DNA of 64,000 nt from Tragulus kanchil (GCA_022376925.1 JAIOJX010000005.1:89997001-90061000); one strand, 5' to 3'; counted from the first letter of the stretch, positions 25,338 to 38,139 are shown. Translations and numbers: made by a program. The notes: generated by a model from the letters alone, not told the origin.

Positions 25338-26156
25338 AAAAGTTAAAAGTGATTTGTCATCCAAAATACCTTTTGCCTTCAATAAATCCGCTACTGAACT
25401 TCTTAGATCATCTGGTCATTAAAAAAAGGAATATTTTAGGTAGTGCCCTTCAGTTGCTCCTTATGTGGTGAGAAATATTTCTTGTCTTTTAAAACAAAAT
25501 GAAACAAATACTATATTCTAAGTTTCTTGACTTTTTAGCTGGGTAATTCTTGTTCACTTGGCTCCATGGAATAAAACATATTTTATTAATAAGCACTAAT
25601 ATATAAAATTAAAATTAATAAAACTAAATCTGCATTTAATTCCTTAAAGTCTTGGTGAAAGCAGTAAGCCCAAAAATGGAGTTGTTGCTTGCTCTGCCCT
25701 ATGCATACACACACACATGCACATCTGCACACACAGAGTACCAAACATGCTAAGAGATAAACCTGTGGTTAAGAACTGTAAGTGTTAAAACTGTTGCTTG
25801 GATTCTGGGAAGAGGGATATTTTAATCTTTTTCTAGAGCCAGTTCATTTTTTGTCTCTGTCATAGTTCAGAGGCATGGAGAGAATTCATGATACCAAACA
25901 CTAGAAATCTTAGACATGACCAGCAGAGCTGTACTTATTAACCTTCTAAATTTGGTCAAATTAGATTTCTTAGTATTATGTTCAGAAATATCAAAATTGC
26001 AGGTAGGATTCAAATTGGTAGAAAGAACCTCTTAGAAAGAATTCTCTGTAAATGTCAACTTTTATGAATAGATCATAAGTAGAAACCAAGAAAAACAATT
26101 CTGGGTTTCAATTTTTAGGTAAAGGTTTTGCAGCATTAGAGTCAAAAGTTAAAAGT

Positions 26157-26480
26157 GGGGCTTCCCTGCTGGCTCATTGGTAAAGAGTTTCCCTGCCAGT
26201 GCAGGAAACATGGGTTTGACCCCTGATCCAGGAAGATCCCACATGCTCTGGAGCAGCTAGGCCCATGGGCCACAACTGTTGAGCCCATGTGCTACAATTA
26301 CTGAAGCCCGTGTACCCTTAGAGCCCAAGTTCCACCACGAGAGAAGTCAATGCAACAAGAAGCCTGCTCACCTCAACTAAAGAGTAGCCCCTGCTCCAGG
26401 CAACTAGAGAAGAGCCTGTGGCAGCAGTGAAGACCCAGAATAGCCAAAAATAAATAAATAAAATTTAAACAAACAGACAA
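26157..26480 (+). mobile_element. CHR-2 SINE, full length (second full copy)
   Basis: Copy of 25014-25337, including both target-site duplications, from duplication 11. Confidence 0.95.
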
Positions 26481-27296
26481 AAAAGTTAAAAGTGATTTGT
26501 CATCCAAAATACCTTTTGCCTTCAATAAATCCGCTACTGAACTTCTTAGATCATCTGGTCATTAAAAAAAGGAATATTTTAGGTAGTGCCCTTCAGTTGC
26601 TCCTTATGTGGTGAGAAATATTTCTTGTCTTTTAAAACAAAATGAAACAAATACTATATTCTAAGTTTCTTGACTTTTTAGCTGGGTAATTCTTGTTCAC
26701 TTGGCTCCATGGAATAAAACATATTTTATTAATAAGCACTAATATATAAAATTAAAATTAATAAAACTAAATCTGCATTTAATTCCTTAAAGTCTTGGTG
26801 AAAGCAGTAAGCCCAAAAATGGAGTTGTTGCTTGCTCTGCCCTATGCATACACACACACATGCACATCTGCACACACAGAGTACCAAACATGCTAAGAGA
26901 TAAACCTGTGGTTAAGAACTGTAAGTGTTAAAACTGTTGCTTGGATTCTGGGAAGAGGGATATTTTAATCTTTTTCTAGAGCCAGTTCATTTTTTGTCTC
27001 TGTCATAGTTCAGAGGCATGGAGAGAATTCATGATACCAAACACTAGAAATCTTAGACATGACCAGCAGAGCTGTACTTATTAACCTTCTAAATTTGGTC
27101 AAATTAGATTTCTTAGTATTATGTTCAGAAATATCAAAATTGCAGGTAGGATTCAAATTGGTATGTGATGTAAATTAGCTTTGTTTTTAAAGGAATCTTC
27201 AAAAGCCAACTGATAAGGACTTCAATTGAATTACTCTAAGGAAAGCATAAATCATACTAACAAAATAAACTTGGAAGTTAAGAATACATATGACAG

Positions 27297-27398
27297 AGGA
27301 TTTGCCTGGCTGCCCAGTGATTAGAACTCTGTGCTTCCACTTCAAGGGGCACAGGTTCAGTCCTGGTCAGAGAACTAAGATCCCACATTCCACATGGC

Positions 27399-27430
<32 letters not shown>
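27297..27430 (+). mobile_element. CHR-type SINE with (AAT)n tail
   Basis: Head with GTGCTTCCACTTCAAGGGGC, B-box-like GGTTCAGTCC, then AACTAAGATCCCACATTCCA and about ten AAT units (27400-27429). Flanked by AAGAATACATATGACAG and AAGAATACATGTGATAG, a target-site pair with two mismatches, so an older insertion. Confidence 0.85.
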
Positions 27431-27431
<1 letters not shown>

Positions 27432-27595
27432 CCCACAAAGAATACATGTGATAGATGTTTTAAAGAACTTCAAACTAATATGTAATTGGGTGCTTTAATA
27501 AAAAGTTATAGCTCATTTGAGTATAATTTGAAGAGATGCTATTAGGTCTTTGCCACTTTAAAGCCTGGTATGTGGTATTTATTTGCAGAGAGAAA

Positions 27596-29757
27596 TTGTT
27601 CTCAGGGCACTGTTCTGACCAGCTCTTTCAATCAAGGCAGTACATAGGCTCCAGCTAATGAAGAGTGCTGTTGAGGCCACTGCTATTACCGACTGTCAAC
27701 CCAATTGTGAAAGTGAGGATAACAGGTGCTTATAAAAGAGTATGTAGTCAGAACAGTTTACTAATGGATGTTAATTCTAATTACCAATTTTGTGGACACA
27801 GCAAGTAGTCAAACATCAGGTACTCTTTGAACACTTTTTTGTGGCAGACACCTTTCTAAGTACCAGGGATACAGTAGTGACTGAGTTAGCCTGAGACCCT
27901 CCAGGGACAGAGCTGGGATTTAGTGAAAGGAGTTATTTATCATGTTAATAAACATACACACAGGTCAGTAAGACAATTGCAGGTCCAAATACACGTCACA
28001 AAGAAGGCACATTTAGCCTAAGTAGTGGCTGGGAGAACTACTTTCTTTAAGATGATCAGAGGACAGTCAGAAGAAACATAATTTGAGTTCTGATCTGATG
28101 TGTTAAAAGGAAGAATTTTTTTTTTTCCAAGAAGAGCTTATCAAGTAGGAAGAATAGTGAGTCCAAAGGCCCTGGAGATGGATCATAGCTGGATGGCCTA
28201 AGCTCTAAAAGATAACCAAAGTTTCAAGAATAAAGTGTTCAGAAGGCGAGTGGTAGAGACTGGTTGAATTGAACCTGGATATGCCTGGTGTGTGGTCAGC
28301 TGTGGCTCCATCAGCAAGACAGTCAGATACGTACGTGTGGATGCAAGTGAGTGGTCCAACCTGTCTCTGAACGTGCTGAGTGATTTTAAACCAGTGGAAC
28401 TCAATGAGGCCATAACTACAGAACAGAGGGAGACAGAGTCCAGAGCTCTGGGGCACCTCGGTATCTCGGAGAGGAGGAACCAAACAAAGAGACTGAGAAG
28501 TACCACCTAGCGAGGTAGTAAGAAGGACAGATAGGCCTGCCTGATTGTCTAGGGAGGAAAGTAGTTGATGGAGGGTATGGCCAGCCACGCTGGATGCTTT
28601 ATAGTGTTAAGCAGCAAATTGGCAACTGACTTTGTAAGATGTAGGTTACTTGTGATCTCACTAGAAAAATGAAAGGATATTGACCGGGGCTTGTTCTCAG
28701 GGCACTGTTCTGACCAGCTCTTTCAATCAAGGCAGTACATAGGCTCCAGCTAATGAAGAGTGCTGTTGAGGCCACTGCTATTACCGACTGTCAACCCAAT
28801 TGTGAAAGTGAGGATAACAGGTGCTTATAAAAGAGTATGTAGTCAGAACAGTTTACTAATGGATGTTAATTCTAATTACCAATTTTGTGGACACAGCAAG
28901 TAGTCAAACATCAGGTACTCTTTGAACACTTTTTTGTGGCAGACACCTTTCTAAGTACCAGGGATACAGTAGTGACTGAGTTAGCCTGAGACCCTCCAGG
29001 GACAGAGCTGGGATTTAGTGAAAGGAGTTATTTATCATGTTAATAAACATACACACAGGTCAGTAAGACAATTGCAGGTCCAAATACACGTCACAAAGAA
29101 GGCACATTTAGCCTAAGTAGTGGCTGGGAGAACTACTTTCTTTAAGATGATCAGAGGACAGTCAGAAGAAACATAATTTGAGTTCTGATCTGATGTGTTA
29201 AAAGGAAGAATTTTTTTTTTCCAAGAAGAGCTTATCAAGTAGGAAGAATAGTGAGTCCAAAGGCCCTGGAGATGGATCATAGCTGGATGGCCTAAGCTCT
29301 AAAAGATAACCAAAGTTTCAAGAATAAAGTGTTCAGAAGGCGAGTGGTAGAGACTGGTTGAATTGAACCTGGATATGCCTGGTGTGTGGTCAGCTGTGGC
29401 TCCATCAGCAAGACAGTCAGATACGTACGTGTGGATGCAAGTGAGTGGTCCAACCTGTCTCTGAACGTGCTGAGTGATTTTAAACCAGTGGAACTCAATG
29501 AGGCCATAACTACAGAACAGAGGGAGACAGAGTCCAGAGCTCTGGGGCACCTCGGTATCTCGGAGAGGAGGAACCAAACAAAGAGACTGAGAAGTACCAC
29601 CTAGCGAGGTAGTAAGAAGGACAGATAGGCCTGCCTGATTGTCTAGGGAGGAAAGTAGTTGATGGAGGGTATGGCCAGCCACGCTGGATGCTTTATAGTG
29701 TTAAGCAGCAAATTGGCAACTGACTTTGTAAGATGTAGGTTACTTGTGATCTCACTA
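27596..29757. repeat. Direct duplication 12 (offset ~1,095 bp)
   Basis: 27596-28663 recurs at 28691-29757. A segment of about 27 bases at the join (28664-28690) matches neither continuation well. It contains GTGAAAGGA-like text (ATGAAAGGATATTGA) resembling the true continuation after 29757, so it may be a low-quality version of it. Confidence 0.95.
27836..28190 (+). mobile_element. Ancient L2-like remnant (first copy)
   Basis: CCTTTCTAAGTACCAGGGAT, ACAGTAGTGACTGA and AGTCCAAAGGCCCTGGAGAT recall a widespread old eutherian repeat with the words 'gggatacagtagtgaa' and 'tgcaaaggccctg'. It recurs at about 28931-29284. Family name uncertain. Confidence 0.45.
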
Positions 29758-32098
29758 AGGGGGTTAAAGAGAAAAGAAATTTAAAAAGTGAAAGGACCTG
29801 ATATTCAGGCATTTTATGGTGGAGATGAGAGAAATGAGGTAGTAAGTGGAGAAGTGGGTCCTGGGGAGAGGTTTTGTTTGACTGTTTTTTAAGCATGGGA
29901 ATGATGATAAAAGCATCCCATTAATGGGAAGAAGACTGTAGAGATGAACAAACTGACAGTGCAGAAGAGAGAGGGGGGATGCTGACAGGAGCTAAGCTCT
30001 TAAATCAAGAAGAGTCCTGGATAATGTGAGGGAACCAGTGTCCATGTGGAATGGTTGGCCTTAGGAAAGAGTAGAGACACTGTTGTTGCAGAGTGAACAG
30101 AAACAAAGGACCTAGAGCAGACTAGGGAGACTGATGGGAGTGCTGGTCAGAAGATGAAGCCATCTTCACCCTGTTGTGTCTCTTTTCTTCCTAAAGTATG
30201 AAGCAGCAGGAAGTAGGGCGTAGAGGAGGCCTTGAAGAATGAAGAGAGGAGATAGGAGTGAAATTATTTTGTCTGGATGGGAAATGATGTAGGTGCTGGG
30301 GAAGTTTTATAAGATCATCTGGCACTACGGAGTATCCATTCATGATTTATGGCAACAAATGTAAAATCATTTCAGTCTGTGAGGTCAGGTGATTTTCTCT
30401 GGCATTGTTCAATTGGTCCAATCCAGATACCGCTAGATTTGCTGAAACATGTGCTGAGAGTTTCCAGGAGAGTGTGGATGAAGCATTGAAAGCATAGTAT
30501 GTAAATGGGATAGTTGACTAGTCATGCTCGGATGTGAAGTATAAGTTAGTAAGGAAGAAATTGAAGGTAAGAATGGGGTATTGGATAGAGAAAAAGTGGA
30601 AGACGCTAAATAGAGTCCTAGAGCAAAGAGAGACAGGATAGTTACTGAGAGCCTCACAATGCATATTTTGGAGGTGATGAAGCTGTAGGTCATGAGGTGT
30701 AGCATAGAGCCTTGTGAGTTTATGGCTGAAGTGACTGGAGTGAAGGAGGGCCAGGACTTTGGAAGGCTTTGGAGATATCAGCTATGTGAAAGTTGGAACT
30801 GCTAAGAATGTGAATGAATGCAATAAGGAAGACTAACAGGTGATGTTTCAGAGAATCTGGGTTTTTGAAGGAGGAGGGAGAAGAAATGGTTTGAAAGCTG
30901 TTAAGAAAGAGCAATAAGAATACACACTCCAATCCAGACCCCAAATTATGGGAGGTATGGAAGTGAAACAGGCATATCTAAGGAAGCCAGCCCATTTCTG
31001 TAAAGGACAATGGGAAGAAGACTGTAGAGATGAACAAACTGACAGTGCAGAAGAGAGAGGGGGGATGCTGACAGGAGCTAAGCTCTTAAATCAAGAAGAG
31101 TCCTGGATAATGTGAGGGAACCAGTGTCCATGTGGAATGGTTGGCCTTAGGAAAGAGTAGAGACACTGTTGTTGCAGAGTGAACAGAAACAAAGGACCTA
31201 GAGCAGACTAGGGAGACTGATGGGAGTGCTGGTCAGAAGATGAAGCCATCTTCACCCTGTTGTGTCTCTTTTCTTCCTAAAGTATGAAGCAGCAGGAAGT
31301 AGGGCGTAGAGGAGGCCTTGAAGAATGAAGAGAGGAGATAGGAGTGAAATTATTTTGTCTGGATGGGAAATGATGTAGGTGCTGGGGAAGTTTTATAAGA
31401 TCATCTGGCACTACGGAGTATCCATTCATGATTTATGGCAACAAATGTAAAATCATTTCAGTCTGTGAGGTCAGGTGATTTTCTCTGGCATTGTTCAATT
31501 GGTCCAATCCAGATACCGCTAGATTTGCTGAAACATGTGCTGAGAGTTTCCAGGAGAGTGTGGATGAAGCATTGAAAGCATAGTATGTAAATGGGATAGT
31601 TGACTAGTCATGCTCGGATGTGAAGTATAAGTTAGTAAGGAAGAAATTGAAGGTAAGAATGGGGTATTGGATAGAGAAAAAGTGGAAGACGCTAAATAGA
31701 GTCCTAGAGCAAAGAGAGACAGGATAGTTACTGAGAGCCTCACAATGCATATTTTGGAGGTGATGAAGCTGTAGGTCATGAGGTGTAGCATAGAGCCTTG
31801 TGAGTTTATGGCTGAAGTGACTGGAGTGAAGGAGGGCCAGGACTTTGGAAGGCTTTGGAGATATCAGCTATGTGAAAGTTGGAACTGCTAAGAATGTGAA
31901 TGAATGCAATAAGGAAGACTAACAGGTGATGTTTCAGAGAATCTGGGTTTTTGAAGGAGGAGGGAGAAGAAATGGTTTGAAAGCTGTTAAGAAAGAGCAA
32001 TAAGAATACACACTCCAATCCAGACCCCAAATTATGGGAGGTATGGAAGTGAAACAGGCATATCTAAGGAAGCCAGCCCATTTCTGTAAAGGACAATG
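28191..32098. other. Purine-rich ancient-repeat-like region
   Basis: A long run of plus-strand text rich in GGAGA/GAAG words, in the style of a long ancient interspersed repeat, present with duplications 12 and 13. The reverse strand shows open frames (e.g. 127 codons at 28205-28588) because purine-rich DNA has few stops there. No domain recognised. Confidence 0.4.
29923..32098. repeat. Direct duplication 13 (offset 1,086 bp)
   Basis: 29923-31010 recurs at 31009-32098. The join shares AATG. The unit is entirely purine-rich ancient-repeat-like sequence. Confidence 0.95.
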
Positions 32099-34179
32099 AG
32101 AAAATGTGTGAGTGTCTGGGACACTTGAAATTCTGTTAGTGACCCAGGGCATTAGGTGGGTGATAGGTGGGGTGGGACTGTACCTAGACAGTATCTCTGA
32201 GAGGGTGGCTGTTGTCCATAGAGTTCAAAGTGCTAGGCTGGGGCCAGCACAAATGCTTGATCCTCAAGCCACCAGGCAGAAGGTAGATGGAACTTCCTCA
32301 GGGGACTGCTCTACTAGGTGACTTCCTGAGATCGGGGCACCCAAGAAAGTAACCAGGATGGTTATTTCCCTCAGGCCAATAAATGCACTGCCTGCATTTA
32401 CCATAGATGAACCTGCAACCAGAGGAAATCTCTGGGGATCTCATCTTTCCAGTGGCAGTAGGAGTACCCTTGATTATAAGTGAGACTGGAGCCAGTAGAT
32501 AAATAGATGCCAGGAGGCATGAGTGCTCAACTCCCAAATAATTTCCGAGGTTTATAAATCCTCTGAAATTATATGAAGTATACATATATATGAAGTCACC
32601 ATGTGTTTTCTTATGGAAGTTATGACAGTGGAGGGTATCAGATTCTCAGGGGAGTCTATGAAAACACTTTACACACAAGGTGAATAAACTAGAATTCTAG
32701 GGAGGCTCCAGGGCTTACCATCGTTTAGGCCATTTTATTGGAAAAATATGTTGTACTCACTGCTCCTTCCCTGGGCTTCCCTAGAAGCAGCCAAGCACTT
32801 GTTTGAGTCTTTCTTTTGATCTTTTTATGTATGTATTGCAGTTACTAGAGTGTAAGATCTTTGAAGGCAGGGCTATGCCTGAAATCACCGTTGTCTCCAT
32901 CATACACTGCTTGACAGGTGCTTGCATTTCTGTTTCACTCTTGTATTTTCTGGGAGGGCCAGAAAGACATTGTGAGAAGACAGGAAGGAGAAACAAAAGA
33001 AGGGCGAGGACCCTTACTGGTCTTATTTTCCATCTTTGTCTAAAATAAAGAACTTTGTTTAAAGTGGTCAGAGGTCAAGATAGTATGGACTGTGTTTAAC
33101 CAGACCCCAAATTATGGGAGGTATGGAAGTGAAACAGGCATATCTAAGGAAGCCAGCCCATTTCTGTAAAGGACAATGAGAAAATGTGTGAGTGTCTGGG
33201 ACACTTGAAATTCTGTTAGTGACCCAGGGCATTAGGTGGGTGATAGGTGGGGTGGGACTGTACCTAGACAGTATCTCTGAGAGGGTGGCTGTTGTCCATA
33301 GAGTTCAAAGTGCTAGGCTGGGGCCAGCACAAATGCTTGATCCTCAAGCCACCAGGCAGAAGGTAGATGGAACTTCCTCAGGGGACTGCTCTACTAGGTG
33401 ACTTCCTGAGATCGGGGCACCCAAGAAAGTAACCAGGATGGTTATTTCCCTCAGGCCAATAAATGCACTGCCTGCATTTACCATAGATGAACCTGCAACC
33501 AGAGGAAATCTCTGGGGATCTCATCTTTCCAGTGGCAGTAGGAGTACCCTTGATTATAAGTGAGACTGGAGCCAGTAGATAAATAGATGCCAGGAGGCAT
33601 GAGTGCTCAACTCCCAAATAATTTCCGAGGTTTATAAATCCTCTGAAATTATATGAAGTATACATATATATGAAGTCACCATGTGTTTTCTTATGGAAGT
33701 TATGACAGTGGAGGGTATCAGATTCTCAGGGGAGTCTATGAAAACACTTTACACACAAGGTGAATAAACTAGAATTCTAGGGAGGCTCCAGGGCTTACCA
33801 TCGTTTAGGCCATTTTATTGGAAAAATATGTTGTACTCACTGCTCCTTCCCTGGGCTTCCCTAGAAGCAGCCAAGCACTTGTTTGAGTCTTTCTTTTGAT
33901 CTTTTTATGTATGTATTGCAGTTACTAGAGTGTAAGATCTTTGAAGGCAGGGCTATGCCTGAAATCACCGTTGTCTCCATCATACACTGCTTGACAGGTG
34001 CTTGCATTTCTGTTTCACTCTTGTATTTTCTGGGAGGGCCAGAAAGACATTGTGAGAAGACAGGAAGGAGAAACAAAAGAAGGGCGAGGACCCTTACTGG
34101 TCTTATTTTCCATCTTTGTCTAAAATAAAGAACTTTGTTTAAAGTGGTCAGAGGTCAAGATAGTATGGACTGTGTTTAA
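32020..34179. repeat. Direct duplication 14 (offset 1,080 bp)
   Basis: 32020-33099 recurs at 33100-34179 with a blunt join (GTGTTTAA joined to CCAGACCC). I saw no base difference between the copies by eye. Confidence 0.95.
32848..32930 (+). mobile_element. L2/MIR-like 3' remnant (first of three copies)
   Basis: AGTGTAAGATCTTTGAAGGC then AGGGCTATGCC resembles the old 3' motif 'gtaagctccttgagggcaggg'. It recurs at 33928-34010 and 35029-35111 through duplications 14 and 15. Confidence 0.4.
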
Positions 34180-36024
34180 GCATATGAGGAAAAGGAGCCA
34201 GGAGAAAGATTGTGGGAAGGATCTTAAAATACAGCTCTCATTTGTGAACAAAGAGGTACTGTACTATGACTATGGAGGTGAAAAGGTACTTGAAGATTGT
34301 GTGAGCCCATAGATGATGGAGCCTGTAGGGAATTGTTCATCCGGCTTTAAAAAAAAAAAAAAAAACACATTAGAATGTGTTTTCTGGACTGTCTTTGGAC
34401 TTAAATGCCTCACAGGGAATAAATATGATAAAATCGTAAGCCACAGCATTGCCCAGAACCTAGGCTCCACATGACCATCTTCCTGCCTGAAGGCATGAAC
34501 AGCAACAACCCAACTAAAGGTTAGTTAGGCCATGGAAGACCCTGAAGGAAATACACAGGCCAAAACAATGTGACAAAAGCCCAACTTGAATAAAAATTTC
34601 AATCATTGATATTCAGCCCTTCAATGTCTTTGAATGGAAAGCAAAGACACTGACTTCTTTTTTTTTTTTTTAAAGATTTATTTATTTATTTATTTTGGGT
34701 GGGGGTCGGGTTGGGGAGGGAGGGGAGCGGGCAGGCCACTTCTATTGGTCTTTCATTTCTCTATTTTCATCTGTTTTTGTTCTTTGGCTCCTGTGGGCCT
34801 CCCATCGCGGTGGCGTCTGTCGTTGCAGAGCCCTGGCTCTGGGTGCATGCACTCCAGAGCTCCGGCTCGGTCACTGGACACATCAGTCCAGCCGCTCCGC
34901 GGCACGTGGGATCTTCCCAGGCCATTTTATTGGAAAAATATGTTGTACTCACTGCCCCTTTTTAGAAGCAGCCAAGCACTTGTTTGAGTCTTTCTTTTGA
35001 TCTTTTTATGTATGTATTGCAGTTACTAGAGTGTAAGATCTTTGAAGGCAGGGCTATGCCTGAAATCACCGTTGTCTCCATCATACACTGCTTGACAGGT
35101 GCTTGCATTTCTGTTTCACTCTTGTATTTTCTGGGAGGGCCAGAAAGACATTGTGAGAAGACAGGAAGGAGAAACAAAAGAAGGGCGAGGACCCTTACTG
35201 GTCTTATTTTCCATCTTTGTCTAAAATAAAGAACTTTGTTTAAAGTGGTCAGAGGTCAAGATAGTATGGACTGTGTTTAAGCATATGAGGAAAAGGAGCC
35301 AGGAGAAAGATTGTGGGAAGGATCTTAAAATACAGCTCTCATTTGTGAACAAAGAGGTACTGTACTATGACTATGGAGGTGAAAAGGTACTTGAAGATTG
35401 TGTGAGCCCATAGATGATGGAGCCTGTAGGGAATTGTTCATCCGGCTTTAAAAAAAAAAAAAAAAACACATTAGAATGTGTTTTCTGGACTGTCTTTGGA
35501 CTTAAATGCCTCACAGGGAATAAATATGATAAAATCGTAAGCCACAGCATTGCCCAGAACCTAGGCTCCACATGACCATCTTCCTGCCTGAAGGCATGAA
35601 CAGCAACAACCCAACTAAAGGTTAGTTAGGCCATGGAAGACCCTGAAGGAAATACACAGGCCAAAACAATGTGACAAAAGCCCAACTTGAATAAAAATTT
35701 CAATCATTGATATTCAGCCCTTCAATGTCTTTGAATGGAAAGCAAAGACACTGACTTCTTTTTTTTTTTTTTAAAGATTTATTTATTTATTTATTTTGGG
35801 TGGGGGTCGGGTTGGGGAGGGAGGGGAGCGGGCAGGCCACTTCTATTGGTCTTTCATTTCTCTATTTTCATCTGTTTTTGTTCTTTGGCTCCTGTGGGCC
35901 TCCCATCGCGGTGGCGTCTGTCGTTGCAGAGCCCTGGCTCTGGGTGCATGCACTCCAGAGCTCCGGCTCGGTCACTGGACACATCAGTCCAGCCGCTCCG
36001 CGGCACGTGGGATCTTCCCAGGCC
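33809..36024. repeat. Direct duplication 15 (offset ~1,101-1,111 bp)
   Basis: 33809-34922 recurs at 34919-36024. The join shares AGGCC and lies inside a young minus-strand SINE, cutting its tRNA-derived head from the first copy. Copy 2 has lost about 10 bases near 34957, within 40 bp of the join. Confidence 0.95.
34665..34922 (-). mobile_element. Young CHR-type SINE, head lost at a duplication join
   Basis: Identical in text to the 3' part of the element at 35758-36093. It stops in CTTCCCAGGCC where duplication 15 restarts. Confidence 0.9.
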
Positions 36025-36093
36025 AGGGATCGAACCGGCGCCCCTTGCACTGCAAGGTGGTGTCCTTACCCACTGTACCACCAGGGGAAGCCC
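35758..36093 (-). mobile_element. Young CHR-type SINE, full length with TSD
   Basis: Minus strand: head with CCAGTGGGTA-type A-box region (one change here), B-box GGTTCGATCCC, body words GACTGATGTGTCCAGTGACC and GATGGGAGGCCCACAGGAGC, a C-rich 3' segment, then an (AAAT)n CTTT tail. AGACACTGACTTCTT at 35746-35760 and 36094-36108 is a perfect 15-bp target-site duplication, so the insertion is recent. Confidence 0.93.
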
Positions 36094-36260
36094 AGACACT
36101 GACTTCTTGATAAGACTTGTTTTCAATTAAACTTCTTGGAGGAGTGGTTGCTTTTTATTTCTAAAAATTCTTGAAAATTCTGAAAAATGCAGATTATGAG
36201 AAGGAAAAAAACAATCAGTAGCTTCAGCTCCCAGGATTAACTCTTATTAACAGTGTAAAG

Positions 36261-36516
36261 TGGGCTTCCCTGGTGGTCCAGTGGGTAAAGAACCTGCCGT
36301 GCAGTGCAAAGGGCACCGATTCGATCCCATGTGCCACAAATTGGCTGGACTGGTGTGTCCAGTTACAAGCCAGCGCTCTGGAGTGCATGCGCCCAGAGCC
36401 ATTGCTCTGCAATGACAGAGTCCACTGCGATGGGAGGCCCACACAGGCTGAAGAATAAAGATGGATGAAAATAAATAAATTAAAAACCAATAAAGGGGGC
36501 CAAAATTGAAAAAAAA
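36261..36516 (+). mobile_element. CHR-type SINE, older subfamily
   Basis: GGGCTTCCCTGGTGGTCCAG, B-box GATTCGATCCC, GGCTGGACTGGTGTGTCCAG, GATGGGAGGCCCACACAGGC and CCAATAAAGGGGGCCAAAAT, with a plain A-rich end and no C-rich extension. ACAGTGTAAAGT before and ACAATGTTAAGT after may be a decayed target-site pair. The tail recurs poorly at 37671. Confidence 0.88.
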
Positions 36517-36777
36517 ACAATGTTAAGTAACTATACTGCAATAAAAATTCATTAATATAAAACAATGTAACATTAATATTTCCTTTTAGTCTTTTTCTCA
36601 GTCTCCTATTTTTTTTTAAGTAGCTAAGTTATATTCTATAAATAGTTGTGATAAAATAAATTTGAAATCTGTTCCTAGATTAAGTCACAAAATATAAGCT
36701 CATATGATTCTAGAATTAATTATGAAGATTATTATATTCAGGGATGTTTCTTTTATTTTTGTTGTTTTTTTTACTTT

Positions 36778-37010
36778 TTTGTTCAAGTATAATTTATTTA
36801 CAATGCTTTGTTAGTTTCAGGTGTAAAGCAAAGTGATTGAGTTATACATATATGTATATATTCTTTTTCAGACTCTTTTCCATTATAAGTTATCATAAAA
36901 TACTGAATTTAGTTCCCTGTGCTATCAGGTCTTTATTGTCAATCCATTTTATAATAGCAGTGCTTCTGTTAATCCCAAACTCCTGACTTATCTCTCCTAG
37001 AGCTATTTAT
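36778..37010 (-). mobile_element. L1 3' UTR fragment (first copy)
   Basis: TTCAAGTATAATTTATTTAC, AATGCTTTGTTAGTTTCAGG, AGCAAAGTGATTGAGTTATA, TTTAGTTCCCTGTGCTATC and AATCCCAAACTCCTGACTTA in the order of the L1 3' UTR, reversed. It recurs at 37907-38139. Confidence 0.9.
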
Positions 37011-37906
37011 TTCACCGAAGTACTGAACATGGAATTCTCCCTATAAAATATAAAGCCACCAATATCTAAAAATTAATACAAAAAGAATAGTATCTTTAAT
37101 TTTTGAAAATCCATAAGCATAAAAGTTTAACTGGTATCACTATAAATGTTTCCCCTTTTTATACAGTTGCATTTTAGGGGGGAGCTTCCTTAAACAGGAT
37201 AAAAGCAAAGAATTAACATGAACAATTTCTATCTCAGTCTATTCTCTGAATCAGTATCTAAGCAAGAGCCAAGAAGAACTGGGGCAAGGAGCTATTTTTA
37301 TGTTCTTTATTTCTGGAATTTGCAGGAGAAATGATGGCAGAGTCTCCTGACTGCTGTTCTTAACTCTGGTTTATTTGAAAACTGTTATTTTAAGATAACA
37401 TTGGTTCTAGGTATTTTTTTTTCCTAAGGATTTACCAAATAATGTCAAATTCCATTTTTTATTGAGTTTGGAGATAAATGTCTGTTTTTTTTTTTCGTGG
37501 TAATGAGGTGGTTCATTGCCAAGAAGAGTTTTTAAAGCAAGTGAAGATGTATGCATCTCTCATTTAAAAAAAACAAGCAAACTATAATTCCTGAAGAATC
37601 ATTTAGTTATCTGAAAGACCTAAAGCACTCTTCCTTAAGAAATTCTCAAATCTTCTCTGACTTTTTTTCTAAACCAATAAAGGGGCCAAAATTGAAAAAA
37701 ACAATGTTGCTAGAAAATATTAAAAAATATACTCCTATTTTTTTTTAAGTAGCTAAGTTATATTCTATAAATAGTTGTGATAAAATAAATTTGAAATCTG
37801 TTCCTAGATTAAGTCACAAAATATAAGCTCATATGATTCTAGAATTAATTATGAAGATTATTATATTCAGGGATGTTTCTTTTATTTTTGTTGTTTTTTT
37901 TACTTT

Positions 37907-38139
37907 TTTGTTCAAGTATAATTTATTTACAATGCTTTGTTAGTTTCAGGTGTAAAGCAAAGTGATTGAGTTATACATATATGTATATATTCTTTTTCAG
38001 ACTCTTTTCCATTATAAGTTATCATAAAATACTGAATTTAGTTCCCTGTGCTATCAGGTCTTTATTGTCAATCCATTTTATAATAGCAGTGCTTCTGTTA
38101 ATCCCAAACTCCTGACTTATCTCTCCTAGAGCTATTTAT
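37907..38139 (-). mobile_element. L1 3' UTR fragment (second copy)
   Basis: Copy of 36778-37010 from duplication 16. Confidence 0.9.

Larger units (their letters stand above)
24877..27163. repeat. Direct duplication 11 (offset 1,143 bp)
   Basis: 24877-26020 recurs at 26021-27163. The join shares GGTA. The unit contains a complete CHR-2 SINE, which with the truncated copy at 23916 appears three times in 2.6 kb. Confidence 0.95.

Noticed and set aside
28205..28588. 127-codon reverse frame and its copy at 29299-29682
   Set aside because: Lies opposite purine-rich ancient-repeat-like DNA where stops are rare. No recognisable domain.
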